Positions 54,487-63,698 of a DNA stretch of 64,000 nt are shown one piece after another. Origin of the DNA: Williamsia sp. (lineage in GTDB: Bacteria > Bacteroidota > Bacteroidia > Chitinophagales > Chitinophagaceae); assembly GCA_015069695.1 (NCBI GenBank), contig JADCRZ010000029.1:1-64000 (forward strand). Direction: 5' to 3'. The translations under genes were made by a program, and so were the position numbers. Positions within the stretch are counted from its first letter, which is position 1. Every line of letters starts with the position of its first letter. Below the pieces are notes generated by a model that saw only the letters and a program-made list of their open reading frames with translations, was not told the DNA's origin and searched no databases.

Positions 54487-55518
54487 TCACCTTCCGCCCG
54501 GATGCATGACCAGGGTTGCAGGCATTTCCTCGACATGATAAACCTTTTGCGCGCTTTCTTCTGCTGCCTTTTTATTCAACAACTTGATCATGATCTCCAT
54601 CGCCCTTTCGCCTTGGCCGTAAGGGTATTGCTCGATGGAAACCAGCGGAGGAAAGGCCGTATATCCTGTGATGGGAAGGTTTGCATAGCTGACAAAAACA
54701 ATGTCCTGGTTCACCCGGACGTTTTGCTGCTGTGCGCATTGCACTGCATCCATGTGTACATAATCGTTGAATGTAATAATGGCATTAGGAGGTTGCTTCC
54801 TGTTCAAAAGATTTATTATTGCGGCATGCGTACTTTCTTTGGAAAAATCTGTTTTTTCCACCAGCTGCATGTCCACTTTCAATTTCTTTTTCGACACGCC
54901 TTCAATGTATCCCTTCAGTCTCTCTTTGCTCGCACTCAAATTATCAGGTCCGTTGATCAGCGCAATGCGCTTATAACCGCGGCTGATCAGCCAGCCGATC
55001 ATGTCGACGGTCCCCTTGAACAAATTGCAGTACACTTTATGTGCATGTGCAAAGGGCGGCACGCGGTCGAAATAAACAACCGGGATATTGTACTTTTCAA
55101 GCGCTTCCAGGTGCTCGTATCTGTTGGTTTGCTTCGACAATGAAATGATGAGGCCGTCTACCCGCTGTTTCTTCATGGCCTCCACCATTTTCTTTTCTTT
55201 TTCCGGATCGTCGTGGCTCTGTCCGAACAGGATGGTGTATTCATGTTCAATAGCCGCCGCTTCGATCCCGCTGATGGCCTGCGAAAAAAACTCTTCGCGG
55301 ATATAGGGCAGGATAACACCAACAACAAAGGACTTTTGCTGCTTGAAGGAAATCGCCTTTGCGTTGGGTTCGTAATTGATCTCCCTTGCCAGTTGCTGGA
55401 CCTGCATTTTTGTGCGAAGACCAATGCGGGGATGGTCGCTTAAGGCCCTTGATACAGTGGAAACCGAAACGTTTAGCCGCTTGGCAATCTCCTTTATGGT
55501 GGGCAATTTGTTATCCAT
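54487..55518 (-). CDS. LacI-family transcriptional regulator
   Basis: A 343-aa regulator. The N-terminal HTH (TIKEIAKRLNVSVSTVSRAL, ~6-26) has the LacI recognition and hinge pattern, and the periplasmic-binding-like sensor domain runs from ~60 to 335 (VVGVILPYIREEFFSQAISG, RVDGLIISLSKQ, NAIITFNDYVHMDAVQCA). It is the only LacI protein in the window, and the perfect CAAACGTTTG-type operators fit this family, so it is the likely regulator of the susC operon, GH31, GH2, NagB and permease. The effector is unknown; an amino sugar or galactose derivative is inferred. Confidence 0.94.
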   Translation of the reverse strand: MDNKLPTIKEIAKRLNVSVSTVSRALSDHPRIGLRTKMQVQQLAREINYEPNAKAISFKQQKSFVVGVILPYIREEFFSQAISGIEAAAIEHEYTILFGQSHDDPEKEKKMVEAMKKQRVDGLIISLSKQTNRYEHLEALEKYNIPVVYFDRVPPFAHAHKVYCNLFKGTVDMIGWLISRGYKRIALINGPDNLSASKERLKGYIEGVSKKKLKVDMQLVEKTDFSKESTHAAIINLLNRKQPPNAIITFNDYVHMDAVQCAQQQNVRVNQDIVFVSYANLPITGYTAFPPLVSIEQYPYGQGERAMEIMIKLLNKKAAEESAQKVYHVEEMPATLVMHPGGR

Positions 55519-55641
55519 GTAACAGCTATATAAAATGCTGAAAAAAGAAACAGTCTGCTACAGCGACCAGCCTTCCGGGCCTATCCGAAACGAATGATTG
55601 TTGCGCTGCGCTACGTCAACTGCGTTGTCCTTGGTCATGCG

Positions 55642-56277
55642 TCAGGCAAATTTCAGCGTGCCGAAATACGCTGGCAAATGAAAATCCGGCTCACTGCTTT
55701 CGATGTTCGACCACGATAAAAAATGCGGTTGGGGAAGCTCATCGCCGCACTTGTAAAAATTAGCCCGGCACTGCCGGCCTGGCAGCGAAGACAGCGAATG
55801 ATGCGGAAACACGTCAAATGGAAGAACAAGTGTGATTTCCCACCGGATCGAATTGCCTCCCCTGTATATCCGGGCCTCGCTTTTTATTTTATCCAGCAAC
55901 GCTTGTGACAGTAATTGCCGGCCCGATCTTTCTTTTCCGAAACCTGCCAGTACTGTGCCGATGCAATTGAATTCAAAATTGTAATACGTAGTCCCCTCAT
56001 CAAAGCTAACGAAAAACTCCACGCAACTGTCTGTATAAACCGGTTCGTTTGTATGACCGTGTGCCGCCCTGATAGATTTCTCCTGCACCTCAAACAAGAG
56101 GCCCAGCGCATCGGAACCGTACGCAATGGAAAATTGCACCTGGGGCTTGTAAGGATAACCCGGCCAGGGTGCAAAGGACAGCACGTGTTTTTCAAGCTCA
56201 TACAACCGGCCGGCCACTTCGCCGGGTGCGTCGCTTGCGGTAAAAGCATGCAGAAAAGGAAGGGTGATTTGTTTCAT
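55642..56277 (-). CDS. CBM9-like carbohydrate-binding protein
   Basis: A 211-aa protein without an obvious signal peptide. It matches the CBM9_2-type fold: QVQFSIAYGSDALGLLFEVQ, YTDSCVEFFVSFDEGTTYYN (acidic metal/sugar site) and RGGNSIRWEITLVLPFDVF, ending SEPDFHLPAYFGTLKF. Such stand-alone domains occur in Bacteroidota carbohydrate loci; function is poorly known. It is on the same strand as, and 123 bp upstream of, lacI and is divergent from GH31 across an operator, so it may be co-regulated with both. Confidence 0.82.
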   Translation of the reverse strand: MKQITLPFLHAFTASDAPGEVAGRLYELEKHVLSFAPWPGYPYKPQVQFSIAYGSDALGLLFEVQEKSIRAAHGHTNEPVYTDSCVEFFVSFDEGTTYYNFEFNCIGTVLAGFGKERSGRQLLSQALLDKIKSEARIYRGGNSIRWEITLVLPFDVFPHHSLSSLPGRQCRANFYKCGDELPQPHFLSWSNIESSEPDFHLPAYFGTLKFA

Positions 56278-56370
56278 CCAGACAAAGAAAGTCTTTCACC
56301 GGCAAAATAACCATGAAAAATTTTGCCGGTCGCATATGTAAAAGGGAAAAAGCTGTTGCAGCAGTGATGC

Positions 56371-56382
56371 GCAAACGTTTGC
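56371..56382. promoter_or_regulatory. LacI-family operator between CBM9-like and GH31 genes
   Basis: GCAAACGTTTGC is a perfect palindrome within ATGCGCAAACGTTTGCAT. It lies 61 bp upstream of the GH31 ATG and ~94 bp upstream of the divergent CBM9-like gene. Confidence 0.8.
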
Positions 56383-56442
56383 ATGGACCATAGGTTCAAA
56401 TCTTATCTACCTTCGGATACTTTTAAAGCCGTCTGATCGTAT

Positions 56443-59400
56443 ATGGACAGGAAATTACAACTTGCAATACTGCTCTTTCTGCCGGTAACTTTTTTGATCA
56501 CTTCTCCTTTTTCCGCCAAAGCGCAGCAAAAGGAAGCTGCTATCAAATCCCAACCCGATACCGTAAAAATTACTGGCGCGCAAAAGGTAAATGCCACCAC
56601 AGTAGAGATCCAACTTTCCAACCGCCAACACATGCTGCTGGATTTTTATGGCGACAATATATTCCGCCTGTTCTATGACAAAAGCGGCAGCGCCCTGCAC
56701 GACCCCGAGGCAGAACCACCGGCCCGTATCCTCGTAAACAATGCACGCCAACCGGTATCAAAACTGAACCTCAGCAGCCGTGGCAATGAAGTCACTATCA
56801 GCACCGGAAAGATCAATGTTGTGCTGGAAAAAACTTCTACCCGCATGAGAATTGTAAACAGTGAAGATAAACCGGTGGTGGACATGCTGGCGCCTGTACA
56901 GTTTGACAACAAACAAGTGCTCCTGAAACTGAAGGAAAGCCCGGACGAATACTTTTATGGCGGTGGTGTGCAAAACGGAAGGTTCTCTCACAAGGGAAAA
57001 TTCATCGCTATTGAAAACCAGAACAGCTGGACAGACGGTGGCGTAGCGTCTCCAACACCGTTTTACTGGTCGTCCAATGGGTATGGATTCATGTGGCACA
57101 CGTTCAAAAAGGGGAAGTATGATTTCGGGGCCAGGGAAAAAGGTGTAGTCAACATCTACCATGAAACCGGCTACCTGGATGTATTCTTTTTTGTAGATCA
57201 AAAACCCGCTGCCCTGCTGAAAGACTTTTACCAGCTCACAGGCCATCCGGTCTTACTGCCGAAGTTCGGTTTTTATGAAGGCCACCTGAACGCTTACAAC
57301 CGGGATTACTGGAAGGCAGACACCACTGGTACTTTATTCGAAGATGTTCTTCGCTACAAGGAAAGTCAGAAAGAAAACGGCGGGATCAAAGAGTCGCTCA
57401 ACGGGGAGAAAAACAATTATCAGTTCTCCGCACGTGCAGTGATCGACCGCTATAAAGCACACGATATGCCGTTGGGCTGGATCTTGCCGAATGACGGCTA
57501 TGGAGCAGGTTATGGGCAAACGGGCACTTTGGACAGCAATATTCAGAACCTGAAATCCTTTGGTGATTATGCGCGCCAGCAAGGCGTACAGATCGGACTG
57601 TGGACACAATCGGACCTGCATCCCAAGGACGGCATCAGCCCCCTGTTGCAACGTGACATCGTGAAGGAAGTAGGGGTTGCCGGCGTACGGGTGCTTAAAA
57701 CAGATGTTGCCTGGGTGGGACGCGGTTATTCTTTCGGATTGCATGGCGTAGCTGACGCCGGGAAAATCATGCCCGAATACGGCAGTAACGCCCGTCCGTT
57801 CATCATTTCGCTGGACGGATGGGCGGGCACACAGCGCTACGCCAGCGTTTGGACCGGCGACCAAACAGGCGGGGTGTGGGAGTACATCCGCTTTCACATC
57901 CCTACTTATATCGGCTCGGGACTATCAGGGCAGCCGAATATTACCTCAGACATGGATGGCATTTTTGGCGGACGGAACCCAACCGTCAATACCAGGGACT
58001 TTCAATGGAAAGCCTTTACGCCCATGCAACTGAATATGGATGGCTGGGGCGCCAATGAAAAATATCCCCACGCGCTTGGAGAACCGGTCACCTCCATCAA
58101 CCGCATGTATCTAAAATTGAAATCCATGCTTCTCCCCTACACCTACAGTATTGCCAGGGAAGCGGTGAACGGTTTGCCTGTAATGCGCGCCATGTTTCTG
58201 GAATGTCCGAATGCGTATACATTCGGGAAGTCTACACAATATCAATACCTGTATGGCCCCTTCTTTCTGGTAGCCCCGGTTTACAAGGAAACCACATCTG
58301 ATGCTGCAGGCAACGATATCCGGAACGGAATTTATCTGCCAGCGGGCACCTGGTTCGATTACTTTACTGGCAACGAATATAAAGGTGATTGCATCATCAA
58401 CAATTTTGAAGTGCCGTTATGGAAACTTCCCGTGTTTGTAAAGAACGGAGCCATCATTCCCGTCACGCTGCCGAACAACCAGGTTACGCAGATCAACAAA
58501 GGCATGCGCATCTATGAGGTATACCCCGCAGGAAAAAGCGCTTTTACCGAATATGATGATGACGGATCGACAGAGGCATACAAGGAAGGCAAAGGCATCA
58601 CTACGTTCATCGAATCTTCCGTAAAGAGCAACACAGCAACCATCACGGTGCACCCTGCAAAGGGCGATTTCAACGGCTTTGAAAAAAACAAAACAACCGA
58701 GTTCCGCATCAATGTAACGCAGCAACCTACCGGGGTGACAGTGAAAGCGGGAAACCGGCTGATGAAGTTAACAAAGGCGACATCCAAAGCAACCTTCCTG
58801 CAAGGCACGGATGTCTATTTTTATGATGCTGCGCCCGACCTGAACCGGTTTGCGACGAAAGGAAGTGAGTTTGAAAAAGTGATCATAACAAAAAATCCAC
58901 TGCTGCTGGCAAAGGTAGCGGCAATGGATATTACTAAAAATACTGTGACGCTTACCGTAAATGGGTTCCGTTTTGCGCCCGGCGATCATATACGCAAATC
59001 GTCCGGCGCATTAACAGAACCACTGAAAGCACAGGTATTGGATTCCAATACCCAGGCGTATTCACTAAAGCCCACATGGAAACGTGTGCCCAACACCGAT
59101 TGTTATGAGATCAGTTTCGGCGGGCAACTGTATACAAACATCAAAGACACGACGTTGTTGTTTGAAGATCTAACGCCCGAAACCAACTATACGTTTCAAT
59201 TGCGCGCAGTAAATAAAACCGGCAGCTCAGCCTGGGCGCGGTTTTCGGCCAAGACAAAGATGAACCCGTTGGAATTTGCGATCAAAGGCATTGTGGGTGA
59301 ATCCACAGCAGTTTCCCAGGAAGGCAGTAAGATTTCGAGCCTGTTCGACTTTGATGAAAGCAGCATGTGGCATACAAAATGGGGTGTCCAGACCGGCCCG

Positions 59401-60285
59401 TTTGATGTAGTGATGGATTTAATGTCCGTAAACCAGCTCGATAAAATTCAATACCTGCCCCGCAACAGGGGAAACGGTATCTTATTGAAGGGAAATATCT
59501 CTTACAGTGTGGACAAAATAAACTGGAAGGAAGCGGGCGCCTTTGAATGGGCCAGGAACGGCGACACAAAAGAGTTTAGCTTTACTGCTCACCCGGCTGC
59601 GCGTTTTATCAAAATATCCGTAAGCGACGGCATAGGCGGGTATGGCTCCGGACGTGAACTATACGTCTTTAGAGTTCCCGGTTCCGGGAGCTTTATTCCG
59701 GGCGATATCAATAACGATCACCGCATTGATAACAATGATCTTACCTCTTATATAAATTACACCGGCTTAAGAAAGGGCGACAATGATTTTGAAGGTTATG
59801 TAAGCAAGGGAGATGTAAACAAAAACGATCTGATAGATGCTTATGATATATCCACAGTGGCAACCCGGCTTGATGGCGGCGTAAACAGGGACCGGAGCGA
59901 TAGTTTGACCGGGAAGCTGGAAATCAGCGTTGATAAAAAAACGGTTAACAAAGATGAAACCATTGCCATCCATGTGAAAGGCACTAATTTGAAAGCGGTG
60001 AATGCACTCAGTTTTGCCTTGCCCTATAATGCAAAGGATTATGATTTTTCAGGCATTGTTCCGGTCAACACCAAACATATGACCAACATGACCAACGACC
60101 GCCTGCACAGTAATGGCCGGAAAGCCCTGTATCCCACGTTTGCGAACATAGGCGACCAGGAAACAGTTGAAGGAACAACAGACCTGTTCATTATAAAGCT
60201 GAAGGCAAACCGCAAGGTAAACGTTGATCTTAAACTGACTGACGGCATATTGGTTGATAAGCAGCTGAATGTAGTGAAGTTCTGA
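56443..60285 (+). CDS. Multi-module GH31 glycosidase, likely alpha-N-acetylgalactosaminidase type
   Basis: A 1280-aa exported enzyme (signal ILLFLPVTFLITSPFSAKAQ). Modules: N-terminal GH31 beta domain, TIM barrel (~270-590) with likely nucleophile D421 in VLKTDVAWVGRGYSFG and acid/base D473 in VWTGDQTGG, a C-terminal beta domain and DUF5110-like region (~690-790), an FN3-like region (~865-945), an F5/8 type C domain (~945-1080), a dockerin-like repeat (GDINNDHRIDNNDLTSYI and GDVNKNDLIDAYDIS, ~1086-1142) and a cohesin-like domain (~1150-1280). The KTDVAWVG motif departs from the WxDMNE of glucosidases and resembles the GalNAc-specific GH31 group; this is a motif-level inference. It is divergent from the CBM9-like gene across an operator. 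Confidence 0.88.
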   Translation: MDRKLQLAILLFLPVTFLITSPFSAKAQQKEAAIKSQPDTVKITGAQKVNATTVEIQLSNRQHMLLDFYGDNIFRLFYDKSGSALHDPEAEPPARILVNNARQPVSKLNLSSRGNEVTISTGKINVVLEKTSTRMRIVNSEDKPVVDMLAPVQFDNKQVLLKLKESPDEYFYGGGVQNGRFSHKGKFIAIENQNSWTDGGVASPTPFYWSSNGYGFMWHTFKKGKYDFGAREKGVVNIYHETGYLDVFFFVDQKPAALLKDFYQLTGHPVLLPKFGFYEGHLNAYNRDYWKADTTGTLFEDVLRYKESQKENGGIKESLNGEKNNYQFSARAVIDRYKAHDMPLGWILPNDGYGAGYGQTGTLDSNIQNLKSFGDYARQQGVQIGLWTQSDLHPKDGISPLLQRDIVKEVGVAGVRVLKTDVAWVGRGYSFGLHGVADAGKIMPEYGSNARPFIISLDGWAGTQRYASVWTGDQTGGVWEYIRFHIPTYIGSGLSGQPNITSDMDGIFGGRNPTVNTRDFQWKAFTPMQLNMDGWGANEKYPHALGEPVTSINRMYLKLKSMLLPYTYSIAREAVNGLPVMRAMFLECPNAYTFGKSTQYQYLYGPFFLVAPVYKETTSDAAGNDIRNGIYLPAGTWFDYFTGNEYKGDCIINNFEVPLWKLPVFVKNGAIIPVTLPNNQVTQINKGMRIYEVYPAGKSAFTEYDDDGSTEAYKEGKGITTFIESSVKSNTATITVHPAKGDFNGFEKNKTTEFRINVTQQPTGVTVKAGNRLMKLTKATSKATFLQGTDVYFYDAAPDLNRFATKGSEFEKVIITKNPLLLAKVAAMDITKNTVTLTVNGFRFAPGDHIRKSSGALTEPLKAQVLDSNTQAYSLKPTWKRVPNTDCYEISFGGQLYTNIKDTTLLFEDLTPETNYTFQLRAVNKTGSSAWARFSAKTKMNPLEFAIKGIVGESTAVSQEGSKISSLFDFDESSMWHTKWGVQTGPFDVVMDLMSVNQLDKIQYLPRNRGNGILLKGNISYSVDKINWKEAGAFEWARNGDTKEFSFTAHPAARFIKISVSDGIGGYGSGRELYVFRVPGSGSFIPGDINNDHRIDNNDLTSYINYTGLRKGDNDFEGYVSKGDVNKNDLIDAYDISTVATRLDGGVNRDRSDSLTGKLEISVDKKTVNKDETIAIHVKGTNLKAVNALSFALPYNAKDYDFSGIVPVNTKHMTNMTNDRLHSNGRKALYPTFANIGDQETVEGTTDLFIIKLKANRKVNVDLKLTDGILVDKQLNVVKF

Positions 60286-60412
60286 TTTACTTCTACGACA
60301 GGGAAGGTGACAGTACCCGGTTACCACCATATACGGCTGCTGCCGGTTTGCGAAAAACAGTAATTGTACGGAAAGAGCAGAAGCAGGAAGATCGGGCCAT
60401 CTCATGCATTAT

Positions 60413-62213
60413 CTATCTTTCATCTGGCAAAGTCTGGTGGCTGATGATTTTTTTTGCATCAGCCACCATTTCTTCCGCACTGATAGATGAGAGCTTTTGG
60501 ATGTCAAAACCTTTCAGCACGGCTTCCAGCATATTCAGTTCGGCGGTCCGCTTGCTGTGTTCATACTCCCTTTTCAGGATCCGGATCTTCTCATGATCCT
60601 GGATGCCTTCTATCAACTTTTCAAAACGGATGGAACTGAGCGGCCCCGGGTAGACCTGATACGTGTCGCCGGCCGGCCATGCCGTAAAACGGCTGTCATG
60701 CAGCGGGTCTTTCGGCCAGCTGTTGAATGCCCACCTCAGGTACCCATCCATGCCGGTCGCTGCCGTATACCACCCCATCCATACATGTTCGTCAGGCGGT
60801 AAAAATGTAAACCCGTTCGGATAGGCTTCCGTACAACAGGTGTACCAGGTGCTCAATTTCCCCTGGCTTTTCCGTTTAGTCAGCACCTCTTCAGGAAACT
60901 GTTCGCGCGAGGCGATGCAATAGTCGTCCACGTCCTGCTCGATATCGGGATGAAAATTGCCTGCCAGTGCGATCTTCCAATCCTTGTCGATCGATTTTCA
61001 GTAAAGCAATGACCGATTGCATGGCAGCCATCGGTCTTTCATCCATCGCGATGGCGGTAATGGAAAACCACTTTCTCGCTTTCAGGTGCTTTGTAAAATC
61101 TTTCAGCATCACCGACCAGAATGCATTGTAAGCAGGGGTACCGATTGCCTGCGTAAATACCGTATCCCTTCCCGACGCTTCATCGTAGTAGCTGAATGCT
61201 ATTTTCCATGGCACCATGCTGTAACAATTTATCCGGCCTTTGATACCGCAGCTCATCACAAACGAAACATACTTATCGAACAAGGTGTAATCATAGCGCC
61301 AATTGCCATTTTTGTTCCTGATCCACCTGACCAGGCCGGGATAATCATCGTGTGTCTGGTGGCCCCAGGGCTCATCGACGATACTTGCCGTGATATTTTT
61401 CTGTCCCGCACCCGCCAGCATGGTGTAATACTGTTTCATCCAAGTAAAATGCGCTGCGCTCCAGAGCGGAACATGGTGTATCCTCGCTATGGCAGCCGGA
61501 TGCTGCCACAGGTCCAGCTGATATGTCCACTGGTCGGTTGGCGGCAGACTTTTATCCGCTACACTTAAAGAGATATGCAGCGTATACTTTTTACCGGCCT
61601 CAACAAAGACATCACCTGAATATATGCCCGGCGCTGTGCTTTGCGGTACTTGAATGCTCAGCCAAACAGGTTGTACGGTATTCGCAGCCAGTTGTATAGC
61701 CGGTAGTTTCGTATTGATGATGTCAGCCACAAGGGAGGAGTCGAAGTTCCGTGATGTACGGTATCCGCATCCACCTTTGAATTCATCGGTTATAACGTAC
61801 TGAACAAATCCGGCGGTGATACTACCGCTGCCGATAACATGGCCATGAGCCTCTTTCAAAGCAGTTGTGGTAACTTTTATGCTCTTTATATTTTCTCTGC
61901 CCCAGATCAGCAGCTGGGTATGTATCTTCTCACCCTTCCAGGCTACAGCTTTCCATTCGGTTCGATGCTCAATCTGCGGCGGAGTATCTTTATTGAAACG
62001 TACGCTGCTGGTCGTAAAACTTACTTCCGTATGTGCCAGCCATGCATCCCATGCAGCTTGCTTGTTAACCGTAAGCATGAGCGGCTTTTCTTGCCTGATG
62101 GGCAATGAACCAACTGCTATGAGAGCTATAAATAGGGGATACTTTATACTCCTTATTGCAGAACCCGGTTTTTTCTTTGCCACCCATCCGGCTCCGACTG
62201 CTGAATACTGCAT
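60413..62213 (-). pseudogene. GH123-like (DUF4091) glycosidase, frameshifted
   Basis: Two minus-strand frames encode one protein of about 598 aa. The first (62213 down to ~60990) has a signal-like N-terminus, a beta-sandwich region, VDEPWGHQTHDDY and the Asp-Glu pair of AIAMDERPMAAMQ expected for GH123 beta-N-acetylgalactosaminidases. The second frame continues HPDIEQDVDDYCIASREQF to WAFNSWPKDPLHDSRF and the C-terminus. Between them TCGATCGA (60987-60994) is a tandem duplication of 4 bp; removing one copy restores one frame (KIDKDWKIALAGNF). It may be a true recent mutation, a phase-variable site or an assembly error. Confidence 0.85.
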
Positions 62214-62402
62214 CAGATTTGTTTTGCTGACAAATCTAACTGATTTGGAAAGTAGTGAGCCGGGTTACGCCATTTAATAAGCTGAAGCGATTTGTCTCGT
62301 CCAAAAAAAATCTGACAGATTTTGGAGCAAAGGGGGTGTACCAACCCCATATGAACTGACGAAGTTTCTAAAACAGTTTGAGCGTTCTGTTTTCCTGTAT
62401 TA
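62214..62402. other. Intergenic region with hairpins left of the IS3 element
   Basis: No gene is supported. It contains the near-palindrome AAATCTGACAGATTTT (62308-62323), a GGGGT/ACCCC hairpin (62332-62347), and AAAACAG (62370-62376) paired with CTGTTTT (62387-62393) around TTTGAGCGTT. The last hairpin could act as a terminator on either strand. Confidence 0.55.
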
Positions 62403-62437
62403 GCCTGAAATAAGTTGACCTTAAAAAGGGTCAAAAG

Positions 62438-62884
62438 ATGGCTAAAACAAATGTAAAATTATCCCTGAAGCCAAGGCGGATATTCAGTGAGAAACTAAAG
62501 AGAAAGATTGTAAAAGATATTGAGCAGGGCAAAGTAAATGTAACCGGGGTGTGCCGGGAGTATGAGGTAAGTAACGTATCGGTGTATGTGTGGCTTAAGA
62601 AATTTTCTTCACATTTGCATTCATCATCTACTCTGGTCATGCAAATGGATAGCGAGCAGTACAGAACCAAAGAACTCGAAAAAAAGGTAGCAGAGCTGGA
62701 AGCAGCTCTTGGCCGCAAGCAATTGGAAATAGAATATCTAAACAAACTCATCGACATCGCCAGCAGGGATCTGGCTGTAGACCTAAAAAAAATATCAATA
62801 CGAGTGCATCAGGTGGTATCAGCAGAACAAAGAACAAAAAAGATTTACCTTGAAGGACCTGTATGCATATTTAGCCGTAAGTAA
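62438..62884 (+). CDS. IS3-family transposase OrfA
   Basis: 148 aa. The N-terminus has a helix-turn-helix (NVTGVCREYEVSNVSVYVWL, ~36-55), and a leucine-zipper-like coil follows (~76-108, KELEKKVAELEAALGRKQLE). It overlaps OrfB by 35 bp. A slippery A-AAA-AAG (62836-62842) is in phase in this frame, but OrfB is in the +1 frame, so the usual -1 slip would not reach it. OrfB may be translated from its own TTG start. Confidence 0.85.
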   Translation: MAKTNVKLSLKPRRIFSEKLKRKIVKDIEQGKVNVTGVCREYEVSNVSVYVWLKKFSSHLHSSSTLVMQMDSEQYRTKELEKKVAELEAALGRKQLEIEYLNKLIDIASRDLAVDLKKISIRVHQVVSAEQRTKKIYLEGPVCIFSRK

Positions 62885-63698
62885 GCAGGCTGTTCACCAG
62901 ATGCTGCGGCGCTACGGGCAGAACGACCTGAGATCACAACAGCTCATTGAAAAGGCAGAAGCAATACGGGAGGATCACCCTGAGATGGGTTGCAGGAAGA
63001 TAGCAGGCATGATCAGCGAGCCTGGTATGGGAAGGGATAAAATAGAGAAGTTGTTGTTAGTATTCGGTTTCAGAGTTATATATCCGCCCAACTATGCCAA
63101 AACGACGCACAGCGTGCGGTTGAACCGGTATAAGAACTTAATAGAGGGGTTGGTGGTGCGTGACATCAACAAGGTGGTTCAAACCGATATTACGTATTTG
63201 TGGGTGAAGGACCGGTTTTACTATCTGGTGTTTATAATAGATGTGTATTCGAGGTTGATAGTAGGCCATCATGCCAGTTGCAGCCTGGAAGCGCAGGCAA
63301 ACCTGGAAGCATTGCGGATGATGATAGAGATAAGGGGAGCGCAGCATGTAAAAGGGCTCATTCATCATTCAGACAGGGGAAGTCAGTACCATTGCAGGGA
63401 ATACCTCAAGCTGTTAAGCGATCATAAGATAAAAATAAGTATGTGCAACCAGGCCTGGGAGAATGCATATACTGAAAGGATCAACAGGACGATCAAGCAT
63501 GAATATCTCAGGCACCGGGATATTGGATGTTTGCAGAGCTTAAAAGCGGAGATGAACAGGGCAGTGCGGTTATACAACCAGCACCGACCTCATTGGTCTC
63601 TGTGTCAGCGTATGAGTCCGGCAGAATATGAGAAGTATGTGCAAAGCCTTCCAAGATCAAGACGTTCCAGGCTGGTGATATATAAGCATGATCGATAG
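62850..63698 (+). CDS. IS3-family transposase OrfB
   Basis: 282 aa with a TTG start. After an HTH_21-like segment, the rve catalytic core has VQTDITYLWVKDRFYYLVFI, IHHSDRGSQYHCREYL and NAYTERINRTIKHEYLR, giving the D, D and E residues. The C-terminus YNQHRPHWSLCQRMSPAEYE is typical of IS3 (IS150-like). The catalytic core is complete, so the element may be active if OrfA and OrfB are both made. Confidence 0.92.
   Translation: MKDLYAYLAVSKQAVHQMLRRYGQNDLRSQQLIEKAEAIREDHPEMGCRKIAGMISEPGMGRDKIEKLLLVFGFRVIYPPNYAKTTHSVRLNRYKNLIEGLVVRDINKVVQTDITYLWVKDRFYYLVFIIDVYSRLIVGHHASCSLEAQANLEALRMMIEIRGAQHVKGLIHHSDRGSQYHCREYLKLLSDHKIKISMCNQAWENAYTERINRTIKHEYLRHRDIGCLQSLKAEMNRAVRLYNQHRPHWSLCQRMSPAEYEKYVQSLPRSRRSRLVIYKHDR

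Noticed and set aside
62213-62434. 73-codon minus-strand ORF between the GH123-like gene and the IS3 element
   Set aside because: Overlaps the IS end and hairpin elements; no coding features.
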